Source: CAVQFB01 sp963711675 (lineage in GTDB: Bacteria; Acidobacteriota; Terriglobia; Terriglobales; Acidobacteriaceae). Taken from it: DNA of 64,000 bases. The position numbers and the translations under genes were made by a program. The DNA lies in NCBI GenBank assembly GCA_963711675.1, contig CAVQFB010000011.1:744001-808000 (forward strand). The letters run 5' to 3'. This document shows, in pieces, positions 1-10,699 of this stretch; position 1 is the stretch's first letter, and every line of letters begins with the position of its first letter. Below the pieces are notes generated by a model. It saw only the letters and a list, made by a program, of their open reading frames with translations. It did not search any database and was not told where the DNA came from.

Positions 1-2
1 CG

Positions 3-2501
3 ATCATCAAGAGCGGCACCAATCAGATTCACGGGTCCGCCTACGAAGTGCATCGCGACGCTGCCCTCGATGCGGCTAACTACTTTGAAGACCTGGCAGG
101 ACAGCCAAAAGCTCCCTTCGTGTGGAACGAATTCGGCGCCACGATAGGCGGCCCCGTTGTTATCCCTCACGTGTACAACGGCCGCAATCGCACTTTCTTT
201 TTCGGTGGTTACGATGGAAGCCGACTCCGGCTGGGGACCACATTGCGTGGTCTCGCACCCACTCCGGCGCAGATTCAGCAGGCTGAGGCCCTGCTGGCAA
301 CCAAGAACATCGCGGTTAACCAACTGGGCGTGAACGTGCTGGGGCTCTACTCAAACCTCGGCCTCTCCGGGCCGTTCGTTATCGACAACCGTGGTCAACA
401 ATCCCCTAACAGCATGGTCGCAAAGATGGACCACCAGATCTCAGAGAGTGATTCTCTCTCCGGGAGGCTGCTGTACGCCAACGGCGAAGACGAGTTCCCC
501 GGCGGAGGTCCCGGCCCGGGAGGCGGCTCTCAGCTCAGTCCGTGGTTCGGCGTAACGCCCACTCATGTCGCCAACTTTGCCGTAAGCGAAGTCCATATCT
601 TTTCTCCGAATGTCATCAACACGCTGCGTCTGGGCTATAACCGTTTCAGTCAGTTTCAGAAGGGGCGCGACGCCAACGTCGACCCCGCCACGATTGGCCT
701 GAATACTGGCGTCGGCCCGGAGAGTTTCGGCATTCCCGAGTTCGACATTGGCAATGGCGCTGGTCGCTTCGCGAACTTAGGTTTGCAATACGGCGCCGGT
801 GGTCGTGTCGCAACTACTTTTCAGGTTGCCGACGATTTCAACATCACGCACGGCTCGCACGCCTGGAAGTTTGGGTTTAACTTCTTTCACAACTATTCCG
901 ATTACACCCTGGCTGGGAGCCGAGGCATCTTCACGTTCGACGGTTCACAACTTGGCAACAGCCTGTCGCCAAGCAATGGCGGCGTCGCCGGACTGGTTGA
1001 TCTCCTGGCTGGGCTTCCCGCTCCGGGGAGCGGTCTCACTCAGATCACCAGAGTAGGCAGCGATCGTGCCAACATTTATCAGAACATTCCCAGCTTCTAT
1101 GCGATGGACACTTACAAAGTCACACGCAAGCTGACGCTCATCGCGGGCCTGAGATATGACTTCTTCGGGACCGTCGGGGAATCGCGTGGCCGCTTCTCAG
1201 CTTTCGATCCGCAAAAGGGCCTGGTTATGGCGAGCCAGCTCCCTGGCGGAAAAATCTATGACGCCCCCAAGCGAAACTTCGGCCCCCGAATCGCTCTTTC
1301 CTGGGTTCCCCCCGTAGAGTTGATTACCGGGCGCCAAACCGTTATTCGAGCCGGATACGGCATCTATTACGACACCATCCCCCTTAACAATTGGGAAGAA
1401 GGCATTGCCCAAAACCCCATCGGGCCCACCGCCGGTTTCACCATTACCCCCGCAGCTCCGATCCCATTCGGCGTCGGGATACCGATCTTCGGCACTGGCG
1501 CTCCACAGCCTCCCTTTAACATCACCAGCGTCGATCCCCACTTGAAAACTCCGAACACGCAGCTCTGGAACTTGAATCTGCAGCAGGAACTCGGGTCCAA
1601 GTTCTCTTTGCAGGTAGGATACGTCGGCAATCGAAGCAACCACCAACTCCAGTTGCTTGACATTAACCAGCCCACTCCGGGCGATCCCACGGTAAATCCA
1701 CAGCCGCGTCGGCCTTACAACGCGTTGTTTCCGAACCTGCAACAGATCAACACGATCATGACCAATGGATGGGCGTACTACCATTCGCTTCAAGCCGTTC
1801 TCAAGTCCACCGACTTCCACGGGCTAACCACACAAGTTGCCTTCACTTGGTCTCACAATATCGACACGGCGTCCGAGGTCGAGGATTTCTTTGGTACGAG
1901 CGGCTACATCCCACAGGATTCCCGCAACCTGGCGGGTAGCCTTGGAAATTCGGAGTTCGATCAACGCCGAGCGTTGATTATCACTTATGTCTATCGGATC
2001 CCCGGTCCGAAGATGGGCAACTTCGCCGACTCCGTCCTGAAAGACTGGCAGGTTTCGGGCACTACTACACTCCGCGACGGCCTGGCTTCCCCCGTCCTGA
2101 CCTTCGGCGGCGAGAGTGGCGTAGGAAATTTTCACGAGCGTCCGAACTGCGTCGGTCCCATTCGTTACCAGCTGAAGGATTTTACTCAGCCTTATGTTCT
2201 GCCAGGCGCGTTTGCTCCGCCCGCCCCCGGAACATTTGGAAACTGTCCCCGGAATCCGATCGTCGCTCCCGGCTTGAACGCCTGGGATATTTCCATCCAG
2301 AGAACCTTCCGGCTGGGCGAAAGGGTTGCCTTCGAGTTTCGCACCAGCTTTTTCAACGCATTCAATCACCCGAATTTTGCCGAGCCTTCCCCCGACCTAA
2401 GCACGACGATCACTGCGACCGCTGACGACGGCAGCTTCGATTCTCACTTCGGAGTCGGCGGTCCCAGAAACATTCAGTTCATGGGAAAAATCTCATGGTG
2501 A
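3..2501 (+). CDS. TonB-dependent receptor, Oar-like (5' end outside window)
   Basis: C-terminal part of a large outer-membrane TonB-dependent receptor of the Oar/carboxypeptidase-regulatory type. The frame is open from the first bases of the window, and the first visible residues (KSGTNQIHGSAYE) match the plug-domain motif KSGTNDLHGSAYE in the receptor at 7336, so the true start lies upstream. About 830 residues are visible, mostly alternating beta-barrel strands (GYVGNRSNHQLQ, NLNLQQELG, SHNIDTASE), ending with an aromatic barrel terminus (IQFMGKISW). It would move a large or scarce substrate across the outer membrane using TonB energy. The M61 peptidase follows within about 40 bases, which suggests a peptide-type substrate. 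Substrate identity is inference. Confidence 0.92.
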   Translation: MIKSGTNQIHGSAYEVHRDAALDAANYFEDLAGQPKAPFVWNEFGATIGGPVVIPHVYNGRNRTFFFGGYDGSRLRLGTTLRGLAPTPAQIQQAEALLATKNIAVNQLGVNVLGLYSNLGLSGPFVIDNRGQQSPNSMVAKMDHQISESDSLSGRLLYANGEDEFPGGGPGPGGGSQLSPWFGVTPTHVANFAVSEVHIFSPNVINTLRLGYNRFSQFQKGRDANVDPATIGLNTGVGPESFGIPEFDIGNGAGRFANLGLQYGAGGRVATTFQVADDFNITHGSHAWKFGFNFFHNYSDYTLAGSRGIFTFDGSQLGNSLSPSNGGVAGLVDLLAGLPAPGSGLTQITRVGSDRANIYQNIPSFYAMDTYKVTRKLTLIAGLRYDFFGTVGESRGRFSAFDPQKGLVMASQLPGGKIYDAPKRNFGPRIALSWVPPVELITGRQTVIRAGYGIYYDTIPLNNWEEGIAQNPIGPTAGFTITPAAPIPFGVGIPIFGTGAPQPPFNITSVDPHLKTPNTQLWNLNLQQELGSKFSLQVGYVGNRSNHQLQLLDINQPTPGDPTVNPQPRRPYNALFPNLQQINTIMTNGWAYYHSLQAVLKSTDFHGLTTQVAFTWSHNIDTASEVEDFFGTSGYIPQDSRNLAGSLGNSEFDQRRALIITYVYRIPGPKMGNFADSVLKDWQVSGTTTLRDGLASPVLTFGGESGVGNFHERPNCVGPIRYQLKDFTQPYVLPGAFAPPAPGTFGNCPRNPIVAPGLNAWDISIQRTFRLGERVAFEFRTSFFNAFNHPNFAEPSPDLSTTITATADDGSFDSHFGVGGPRNIQFMGKISW

Positions 2502-2543
2502 CCGTGATCTGAAACGCAGAAATTCTTGAACACCGGAGGACGC

Positions 2544-4459
2544 GTGGCCACCACAAATCGCACGCAGTGGCAGTGGCGCATCTGCCTGTGTCTCGTGGTG
2601 GCGACGGCTTATGTCTTTGCCAGTGCTCAGAACCCATCCCAGCGGCCCATTACTATCGCTGTTGACGCAACTCATGCGCAACAGAAGATCCTTCACTCGG
2701 AACTCGAGATCCCCGCTTCGCCCGGCCCGCTGACTCTCTACTATCCCAAGTGGCTGCCCGCTGACCACTCACCTGACGGTCCCATCACTAATCTTGCCGG
2801 GCTGAAGTTTTCGGCGCAAGGCAAAGAGATTCCCTGGCAGCAGGACGACGTCGATATGTATGCGTTTCATCTTGACGTCCCCAAGGGGGCAGATTCCATA
2901 CACGTCCATCTGGATTTCTTGCTCTCAGTGCCCGGCCCCATTATTGACTTCAGCGCCTCCGGTTCTTCCAAGCTGCTCATCCTGATGTGGCATGAAGTAT
3001 TGCTCTATCCCGCCGGTTTGCCCGCCAACCAGATCACATTTAATCCAACCTGCAGTTGCCTGCGGGATGGAAGTTCAACACCTCCCTTCCCGTCTCGAGT
3101 CAGTCCGGCAACACCATCACCTTCGCTCCAGTCGCGCTGGATCTCCTCGTCGATTCTCCGGTGCAGTCAGGCGAATTCACGAAGGTTATCCCGCTCACGC
3201 CCGGAGAAAAGGTCTCGCACGAGCTTGACGTGGTGGCAGACGATGCCTGGGCACTCGACATTCCGCCGGCATTGATCGATGGCTACAAGAAGTTGGTGGC
3301 GGAAGCCGGCGCGCTTTACCAGTCGCATCACTATCGCGACTACCATTTTTTGCTCACGCTCAGCGACAACACCATCGGCCTGGGCCAGGAGCATCATGAA
3401 AGCAGCGACGACCGCATTCCCGAGCACACGCTCGTCGATCCCAGCAAGCGTCTGCTCGAAGCGGGGCTTTTCCCGCACGAGTTTACGCACTCCTGGAACG
3501 GACAATATCGTCGCCCCGTCGGGCTTGCGACACCCGATTTTCAGCAACCGATGAAAGGTGAACTTCTGTGGGTGTATGAAGGGCTCACTACCTATCTCGG
3601 CACGATCTTAACTGCGCGCAGCGGACTATGGACTCCCGCTGAAACGCGGGAATATCTGGCGACGGTGGCTTCCTCGCTCGATCACCGCGCTGGCCGGAGG
3701 TGGCGCTCACTCCAGAACACAGCCAACGCTGCCCAGATCCTTTATTTCGCACCTGGCGAGTGGACCTCCTATCGTCGTGGCACGGACTTCTACGCGGAGA
3801 GCATCCTCATATGGCTGGAAGCCGACGTGACCATTCGCAAGCAGACGCAGGGCCGGCACTCTCTGGATGACTTCTGCCGTGCTTTTTTCGCGGGCTCAGA
3901 GGGGATGCCTGTCATCAAGACCTACACGTTCGACGATCTGGTCGCGGCCTTGAACCTAGTCGCGCCTTTGGACTGGCGCAGTTTCTTCCGTGACCGGTTG
4001 GAGTCCGTCGATCCGCACGCACCACTTGGCGGTATCACGGGTGGGGGCTGGCGGGTTGTCTATAACGACGAACCGAACACCATGATCGCCGCCGACCAGG
4101 AAGCATCGGGCAAAGGTGATTTCACCGCATCTATCGGCCTCATCGTGAAATCGGACGGTGCCATCGAAGACGCCATCCCGGGAATGGCGGCTAATGGTGC
4201 TGGTCTGAGTCCTTATATGAAGATCGTAGGCGTGAACGGGCACCAGTTCTCGGTCGACGATTTGAAGCGAGCGATCCAGGAGTCCAAATCAAATTCCGCA
4301 CCGATCAGTGTCATCGTTTCCAATACCGGGTCGCTCGAAACTCACGAAATAGGCTACCACCAGGGCATTCGCTATCCGCACCTGGAACGCATTCAGAGCT
4401 CCGATGACCATCTCGACCAGATACTGAAGCCGCTCGTCAGTGCTTCTTCGGCGAACTGA
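2544..4459 (+). CDS. M61-family metallopeptidase with PDZ domain, frameshifted
   Basis: Secreted M61 (glycyl aminopeptidase-like) peptidase, about 638 residues once one frameshift is corrected. A GTG at 2544 with GGAGGA just upstream gives a signal peptide (CLCLVVATAYVFASAQ). The N-terminal beta domain reads to FNPT near 3050. The protein then continues one frame over at LQLPAGWKF, as if one C were missing at about 3047-3051. The zinc motif HEFTHSWN is at about 3478-3501, followed by GELLWVYEGLTTYLG, a family hallmark, and a C-terminal PDZ-like segment (GAGLSPYMKIVGVNGHQF). Both halves are well conserved, so either a sequencing error or a recent inactivation is possible. It sits between a TonB receptor and an aminotransferase, fitting extracytoplasmic peptide trimming. 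Confidence 0.85.
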
Positions 4460-4535
4460 AGGTGGTGGTTTGTAGTCTTAGGCCGGGTCGTATCGTGCTT
4501 GTTCGGTATACCGCACATATACCGCAACAATACAG

Positions 4536-4564
4536 TTGACATGCAACACCAGGTGGGGTACTTT
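4536..4564 (+). promoter_or_regulatory. Possible sigma-70 promoter before the aminotransferase
   Basis: TTGACA at 4536-4541, a 17-base spacer, then TACTTT at 4559-4564; the -35 is perfect but the -10 is weak. Just upstream is a partial inverted repeat (GGTATACC at 4505-4512, with ATATACC at 4517-4523) that could be an operator. It lies in the roughly 190-base gap between the M61 gene and the class V aminotransferase. Confidence 0.35.
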
Positions 4565-4653
4565 TTTCAGCCAAACCGGCGCCCGGGGCCATCCCGTAAG
4601 TGCAGCCCGGCGGCACCGCGCCAGGAATGCGCAGCGGTTAGCGAACCGCAAAT

Positions 4654-5847
4654 GTGGAGCTGAAGGAAAAGTTCTTGGTCACCTCTCAAAACTCGATTCT
4701 GGCGATCCGCTCCCAGTTCCCTATCTTCGAACGCAAGGTCTATCTCAATAGCTGTTCTCAGGGAGCACTCTCCAGGCGGGTGGAAGCCGCTTTCGGCGAG
4801 TTTCTCGAGAGCTGGCATGAGCAAGGTTCGCCCTGGGACCTGTGGGTTGAGAAATACGAAGAAGCCCGCACACTGTTCGCCAGCTTCATCGGAGCTGAGA
4901 CGGATGAAGTCGCGCTCGTAGCCAGCGCCTCGGCGGGTGTGAATTCCGTGGCCAGCGCTCTGTCGTTTGCGGAGCGGCGGAAAGTGGTGCTGGGTGAGTT
5001 CGAATTTCCCACCATGGGGCATATCTGGCTTGCACAGGCGCGGCGCGGTGCAGAGCCCACATTCATCGACGCGGAAAATGAGCGGTTGACGGTCGAGGCT
5101 TATGAGCGCGTGATCGATCGCAAGACGCTGATCGTGCCACTCACCCACGTATGTTTTCGCAACGGCTTCCGCATGGCGGCGGTCGAGATCGCGGAGATCG
5201 CACATGAGCGTGGTGCCTTGGTACTGCTGGACGACTACCAGGATTGCGGCACGCGGCCAGTGGACGTGAAGGCGATGGATATCGACTTTTACATCAGCGG
5301 AACTTTGAAGTATCTGCTCGGGCCGCCGGGCCTGGCTTTCATGTATGTGAGGAAGTCTCTGGCGATGTCGCTGGTGCCGTCCATCACAGGATGGTTTGGC
5401 CAGGCGAATCCGTTTGCCTTCGATGTCAAACTGCTCGAACCTGCGCCGAATGCGCGCCGATTCCAGGAGGGGACCCCCGCCATTCCCCCTGTCTACGGGG
5501 CGAGTGAAGGTGTCCGATTGCTGCAGGAGATCGGGCTTAGCACAGTGGCAGGCCAGGTTGGCACTCTGACTACCGCGCTCATACAGGGGGCAAGCGAACT
5601 AGGCATTCGCGCCAAAACGCCCTCAGACAGCGCGGGCCCGCTGGTCGTACTGCAGTCAAAGGATTCGGCAGCGCTCGTGAAGATCTTCGCCGAAAACGGC
5701 ATCGTCGTATCCAACCGTCATGATGGCCTGCGGATTTCATTTCATGTTTACAACACGCTCGACGACGTGAAGGCCGTTTTGCAATTGCTGGAGAAGAACC
5801 TCGGCTTGCTGGTGAGAACGGGATCGAGCGTGGTCACAAGCAGGTGA
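4654..5847 (+). CDS. Class V aminotransferase (PLP fold type I)
   Basis: PLP-dependent enzyme of the class V aminotransferase / cysteine desulfurase / isopenicillin-epimerase superfamily, about 390-397 residues, cytoplasmic. It starts with the family opening VYLNSCSQGALS. It has the cofactor aspartate region ALVLLDDYQDCGTRPVD, and SGTLKYLLGPPG contains the Schiff-base lysine. The C-terminal small domain ends at about 5840. The start is uncertain: GTG 4654, or TTG 4675 which has a better-placed AAGGA. The reaction cannot be told from sequence; epimerase, lyase and transaminase activities all occur in this family. It is a distant paralogue of the enzyme at 11598, and both sit downstream of a TonB receptor, suggesting the two blocks treat related substrates. 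Confidence 0.85.
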   Translation: MELKEKFLVTSQNSILAIRSQFPIFERKVYLNSCSQGALSRRVEAAFGEFLESWHEQGSPWDLWVEKYEEARTLFASFIGAETDEVALVASASAGVNSVASALSFAERRKVVLGEFEFPTMGHIWLAQARRGAEPTFIDAENERLTVEAYERVIDRKTLIVPLTHVCFRNGFRMAAVEIAEIAHERGALVLLDDYQDCGTRPVDVKAMDIDFYISGTLKYLLGPPGLAFMYVRKSLAMSLVPSITGWFGQANPFAFDVKLLEPAPNARRFQEGTPAIPPVYGASEGVRLLQEIGLSTVAGQVGTLTTALIQGASELGIRAKTPSDSAGPLVVLQSKDSAALVKIFAENGIVVSNRHDGLRISFHVYNTLDDVKAVLQLLEKNLGLLVRTGSSVVTSR

Positions 5848-5868
5848 TAGCGGAAAGGAAATAAGAAA

Positions 5869-7255
5869 ATGGAGTTGCCGGCCAAGTGCGAACGACGGCG
5901 AATCCTGGAGAGTCTTTCATGTTGTCAACCGGTCCGTTCCGCCGTGCTGACTCTTCTACTGCTGTCGGCAATCTTCACCGCCGCTTCCGCACAGAGAGCG
6001 AACCCCGCGCCAACGATGCCTGGGGCGCAAACAGTTGTCATACGCGCTGGGAAGCTCTTTGACTCTGAGTCGGGACGCCTGCTTGACAACCCGGTCGTTG
6101 TGGTCACTGGTGACCACATCGAATCCGTAACCAGCGGTAAAGCGAGTACTCCCGCAAATGTTCGCGTGATCGACCTGGGCAACGCCACCATCCTGCCGGG
6201 TTTCATTGATGTGCACACGCATTTGACGGCGAACGCGACGGGAGGTGGATACGAGTCGCTTGGGATTTCCACACCACGCCAGGCTCTGATCGGAGCGAAG
6301 AACGCGCGACTCACTTTGCTCGCGGGTTTCACGACCGTCCGTAATGTGGGAGCAGAGGGCTACTCGGACGTGGCCCTGCGCGATGCCATTAACGCGGGCG
6401 ATGTCATCGGCCCACGTATGCAGGCTTCCGGTCCGCCGCTGGGAATCACGGGCGGTCACTGCGACAACAACCTGCTCCCCTTCGAGTTTCACTACTCGGC
6501 CGAGGGTGCCGCCGACGGCGTAGAAGCGGTGATGCATAAAGTCCGCGAAACCGTTAAATACGGTGCGGACGTTATCAAGTTCTGCGCCTCGGGTGGCGTT
6601 TTTTCCAAGGGTGACAATCCCTTGCTCGAACAATACAGCCCGTCGGAGATGCAAGCGCTGATCACCGAAGCACACCGGCTGGGGCGAAAGGTCGCGACGC
6701 ACGCGCATTCAGCCTTGTCCATCAAAGACGCAGTCCGCGCCGGCGTGGACTCGATCGAGCACGGCATTTTCCTGGACGACGAAGGCATTCAGCTTCTCAA
6801 GGAGCACAACACGTTCCTGGTTCCGACTTCGTATCCGCTCTTCTGGTTCGAAGAGCACGCGCCACAGATGAACCTCCCGCCCTGGGTGAAAGAAAAAGTT
6901 GCAATCATCATTCCTGCCGCCAAGAAAAATATGGCAAAGGCGTTTCACAGTGGAGTGCGGGTGGCGCTTGGGACCGATGCCGGCGTCTATCCGCACGGTG
7001 AAAATGGCGGCGAATTCTGGTCGATGGTGGAACTCGGAATGACGCCGACACAGGCGCTCCAGGCCGGGACCGTCAACGCTGCAGAATTAATGGGTTGGTC
7101 AGACACGCATCGGTTCGATCAGTAAGGGAAAGCTTGCTGACATCGTCGCGGTGACGGGGGATCCTGTCGCTGATGTGCGTTTGCTGCGGCATGTTCAGTT
7201 CGTGATGAAAGATGGTGTTGTGTACAAAGACGAGATTTCGCGGGAAACCCGTTAA
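5869..7255 (+). CDS. Exported metal-dependent amidohydrolase, frameshifted near its end
   Basis: Amidohydrolase-superfamily enzyme resembling imidazolonepropionase-like / Xaa-Pro dipeptidase proteins, about 461 residues after correction. The N-terminus carries a hydrophobic export signal (AVLTLLLLSAIFTAASAQ). Metal-binding motifs are in order: GFIDVHTHLT, a possible bridging lysine in GADVIKFCASGG, KVATHAH, DSIEHGIF and ALGTDAG. The frame stops early at 7123, but GSISKGKLADIVAVTGDP, the usual amidohydrolase tail, continues in the next frame to a TAA at 7253. One extra base near 7108 explains this. The start ATG 5869 has AAGGAAATAAG upstream. It lies 21 bases after the aminotransferase, so they are probably co-transcribed. 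It likely cleaves a dipeptide or cyclic amide in the periplasm. Confidence 0.85.
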
Positions 7256-7335
7256 GTTCGACCGCCGCGACGCGGGACTGGAAACAAGAAGCCTAGATAG
7301 GATTGCAAAACTATCGCTACTCAGGGGGGTGGGAC

Positions 7336-10300
7336 ATGTGGTCATCGAAAGTCGCTGTGACTTGGACCAGTTTTCTGGCGCTTGCAGTTTTTGCCGGCAG
7401 CGTGTGGGCGCAAACGACGCAGGGAGGAATTGTCGGCACGATTCGGGACGAAAAAGGGGCCGCCGTCGTCGGGGCGAAGATCACGGTTACCAATCCTGCG
7501 ACCGGCTTGCAGCGAGGAACGACCACGGCTGACAACGGGATCTATCGTGTGGGAGCCCTTCCCACGGGGACTTACCAGGTGCAGGCAGAGTCCCCGGGTT
7601 TTGCGGTCACCTTGACAAAGAACATTGAGGTAGGCGTCGACCAGACCCGTACCGTCGATCTGGTGCTGCGCGTCAGTGCGAGAGCGGAGGTTGTCGACGT
7701 CGAGGCTAACGCCGACCTCACGCAGACGGAGAGCTCCAAGGTCGGCGAGATTATCGATAATCGTAAAGTCGAAGACTTGCCGCTGAACGGCCGTGACTTC
7801 GCGCAGCTGGCGCGGTTGAATCCAGGCGTTGCCGTTTCGGGTGGCGGAGGAGGACAGCAGGGCGGTGAAGGCAACGTCTCCGGCTTCTCCTCGAATGGCC
7901 AGCGCTCGACTTCCAACAACTTTCTCGTGGACGGCGTAGACAACAACAACTATTTCGCAGGCGAAGCGGCGCAGTTGCCGTCGATTGATTCCATCCAGGA
8001 ATTTGAAGTTCAGACTAACACTTTCGCGGCGGAATACGGGCGGAACAGCGGGTCGGTGGTGAACCTTGTGACCAAGTCCGGCACGAACGACCTGCACGGA
8101 TCGGCCTACGAATTCCTGCGCAACGACGTGCTGGACGCACGCAACTACTTCAATGACGATCGCTTCGCCAAGCCCGCCCTGCGGCTGAACCAGTTCGGCG
8201 GAACTCTCGGCGGGCCCATTGTGAAGAACCAGACATTCTTCTTCCTGAACTACGAAGGATTCCGCCGTTCCGCGGGCATCACGCGCATAACCAACGTGCC
8301 CACGCTGGCCGAGCGTGCCGGCCAATTCACCGACGCGAACGGGAACCCGATAACGGTGCCCGTAAATCCAACGAGCGCGGCCGTGTTCAATCTATTCCCT
8401 CAGCCCAACCTGACCGACCCGACGGGAAACTTCATTTCCTCCCCTCAGCAAAGCGATGCGACCGATCAGTTTCTGGTCAAGATCGATCACCGTCTGCGAA
8501 GCACGGACAGTCTTTCCGCGCGCTATAGCCGCACGCGTGCCGACATCTTTTTTCCCTTTACTCCGGGACAGAGCGGAACAAACATCCCCGGATGGGGTGT
8601 AAATGACAACGGCGATGATCACCTGATTGCGGTTTCCTACACGCGCGTCTTCACGCCGAGGACACTGAACGAGGCACGTTTCGGGTTCACGCGTTCGAAC
8701 ATTTCGCTGGCTACGCAACCGGGGCCGACAGCCGCCGAGTTTGGCTTCAACACTGGACTTCCGGCAAATGCGCCCATGGGGCTGGGAAACATCCCGCAGA
8801 TTACGTTTTCGGGCGGTTTCGTCTCCGGCAGTGCGGCGGTCAGCAATCTGGGAGGTGGAATAGATCAGCCGAACCGCACGGCGATCAATACGTTTCAGTG
8901 GGTAGACAATCTGTCGCACACGACGGCCCGCCACTCGTTCAAAGTGGGGGGAGACGTCCGATACACGCAACTGAACCGGTTGTACGATCTCGCCTTCAAC
9001 GGCCAGATTTCTTTTAGCGGAACCGCCAACACTGCCGGGGCCGGCGGAGCGAACGTTCCCAATGCGCTGATCGATTTTGCCGAGGGACTGGTGAACGGCG
9101 CCTTGCAGTTCATCGGCGACTCTCACCGCAACTTTCGCACCACCAGCTACGGCTTTTTTGCGCAGGACAGTTACAAGATTTTCAGGAATCTGACGTTGAA
9201 CTACGGCTTGCGCTACGAGCTCAACACCGTGCTGCGCGAAGCGCATGGACGGCTGAGCACGTTCCGTCCGCAAAATTTCAGCACGTACCTGAGTCCAACC
9301 GTAGACCAGACTAACCTGGCGGCCCTCCAAGCTTCAGGCATCGTTACGCAATCGCAGGTGAGCGGAATCTACAACCCAGACCACAACAACTTCGCACCGC
9401 GTGTGGGTTTGGCGTGGGACGTGCGTGGCAATGGCAAAAGCGTGCTGCGCGCCGGGTACGGCGTTTTCTACGAAACGATCATCGGCAATATTCCCGGGAA
9501 CGTGATGCTGAATCCGCCATTTCTGCCTGACTACTTCAACTCCGCTCCGTTTGCCCAGTGGCCGAATGCGTTTGCGCCGTCGGGCTTCCCGGTGATTACG
9601 GTCACCAGCCAGAACATGCCAACCCCATACGCGCAGCATTACAACCTGCTGTTCCAACAGGAACTCCCGGCGCGCACGCTGCTGGAAGTCGCGTACGTAG
9701 GAACGTCGGGCACGAAGCTGCCACGCTTCCGGCAGATCGATCAGGCGTACATCACGCAGGCGCAAATCGATCAGCTCTCGCCGGACGTGGTAACGCGCAT
9801 GGAGTTGATGGGTATCCCGACACCGGTCGCGCAATTCCTGAGCGGGCACATCAACCTGATTCCGAGCATCGCGAGGGTGCCATACTTCGGATACGCGCAG
9901 ATCTTCCAGGCTGAAGACACGATCAGTTCGAACTACAACAGCCTCCAAGTGAAGGTCGACAAGCGCTTCTCGCACGGGTTGTCGTCACTGCTGGCATATA
10001 CGTGGTCGAAGTCGATTGACGGCGCTTCGGTGTTTTTTGGGTCGGGCGCGAATGCTACGACGATTTTTCCCCAGAATAATTACAACCTCTCGGCGGAGCG
10101 CGGCAACTCGGACTTTGATATTCGCCAGCGGCTCAGCTGGAGCTTCCTGTATCAAATTCCGACCGCACACGCGCTTCCCAAGGCAATCGGCGACGGATGG
10201 CAGGTGGGAGGCATCCTCAGTCTGCAAACCGGGCAGCCACTGTCAGTGTTGAGCGGGCAGGATAACAGCAGCACGGGCCTGGGCAACGACCGTCCGGATC

Positions 10301-10662
10301 TGATCGGAGACCCGAATGCCGGCCCGCACACGGTAGCGCAGTGGTTCAACACGGCGGCGTTCGTGCAGAATGCGCCCCTCACTTTCGGCAACGCGGGCCG
10401 CAACATCGTTACGGGTCCGGGATTTCACAACTTCGATTTTTCGGTGTTGAAGAACACGAAGATTGGTAAGAGGGCAAATCTGCAATTCCGGGCCGAATTC
10501 TTCAATATCACGAACCATCCGAACTTTGCCCTGCCGGCAAACATTCTGGCGGCGCCGAATTTCGGAACTCTATTCCAGACGCCGGACGCGGCGCAAAATA
10601 ATGTTGGCCTGGGATCGGGTGGTCCGCGCCTCATTCAGCTTGCCTTGAAGTTGAGTTTCTAG
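7336..10662 (+). CDS. TonB-dependent receptor, Oar-like
   Basis: Complete outer-membrane receptor of about 1108 residues. ATG 7336 follows a G-rich Shine-Dalgarno and opens a signal peptide (FLALAVFAGSVWAQ). Residues of about 25-110 form a carboxypeptidase-regulatory-like domain (GGIVGTIRDEKGAAVVGAKI). Then comes the plug (VEDLPLNGRDFAQLARLNPGV; FLVDGVDNNNYF) and a long barrel ending in LIQLALKLSF. It is paralogous to the partial receptor at the window start. It is followed within 40 bases by a metallo-beta-lactamase-fold hydrolase, an aminotransferase and a permease, so it probably delivers the compound they process. This receptor type is heavily expanded in Acidobacteria. Confidence 0.95.
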   Translation: MWSSKVAVTWTSFLALAVFAGSVWAQTTQGGIVGTIRDEKGAAVVGAKITVTNPATGLQRGTTTADNGIYRVGALPTGTYQVQAESPGFAVTLTKNIEVGVDQTRTVDLVLRVSARAEVVDVEANADLTQTESSKVGEIIDNRKVEDLPLNGRDFAQLARLNPGVAVSGGGGGQQGGEGNVSGFSSNGQRSTSNNFLVDGVDNNNYFAGEAAQLPSIDSIQEFEVQTNTFAAEYGRNSGSVVNLVTKSGTNDLHGSAYEFLRNDVLDARNYFNDDRFAKPALRLNQFGGTLGGPIVKNQTFFFLNYEGFRRSAGITRITNVPTLAERAGQFTDANGNPITVPVNPTSAAVFNLFPQPNLTDPTGNFISSPQQSDATDQFLVKIDHRLRSTDSLSARYSRTRADIFFPFTPGQSGTNIPGWGVNDNGDDHLIAVSYTRVFTPRTLNEARFGFTRSNISLATQPGPTAAEFGFNTGLPANAPMGLGNIPQITFSGGFVSGSAAVSNLGGGIDQPNRTAINTFQWVDNLSHTTARHSFKVGGDVRYTQLNRLYDLAFNGQISFSGTANTAGAGGANVPNALIDFAEGLVNGALQFIGDSHRNFRTTSYGFFAQDSYKIFRNLTLNYGLRYELNTVLREAHGRLSTFRPQNFSTYLSPTVDQTNLAALQASGIVTQSQVSGIYNPDHNNFAPRVGLAWDVRGNGKSVLRAGYGVFYETIIGNIPGNVMLNPPFLPDYFNSAPFAQWPNAFAPSGFPVITVTSQNMPTPYAQHYNLLFQQELPARTLLEVAYVGTSGTKLPRFRQIDQAYITQAQIDQLSPDVVTRMELMGIPTPVAQFLSGHINLIPSIARVPYFGYAQIFQAEDTISSNYNSLQVKVDKRFSHGLSSLLAYTWSKSIDGASVFFGSGANATTIFPQNNYNLSAERGNSDFDIRQRLSWSFLYQIPTAHALPKAIGDGWQVGGILSLQTGQPLSVLSGQDNSSTGLGNDRPDLIGDPNAGPHTVAQWFNTAAFVQNAPLTFGNAGRNIVTGPGFHNFDFSVLKNTKIGKRANLQFRAEFFNITNHPNFALPANILAAPNFGTLFQTPDAAQNNVGLGSGGPRLIQLALKLSF

Positions 10663-10699
10663 CGGGTTGCGGTCAGTCGTCGAGGACAAAGGAGCAGCA

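Noticed and set aside
1197..1820. Long minus-strand ORF opposite the first TonB receptor
   Set aside because: Shadow of a clearly coding + frame; composition is not protein-like and no motif is seen.
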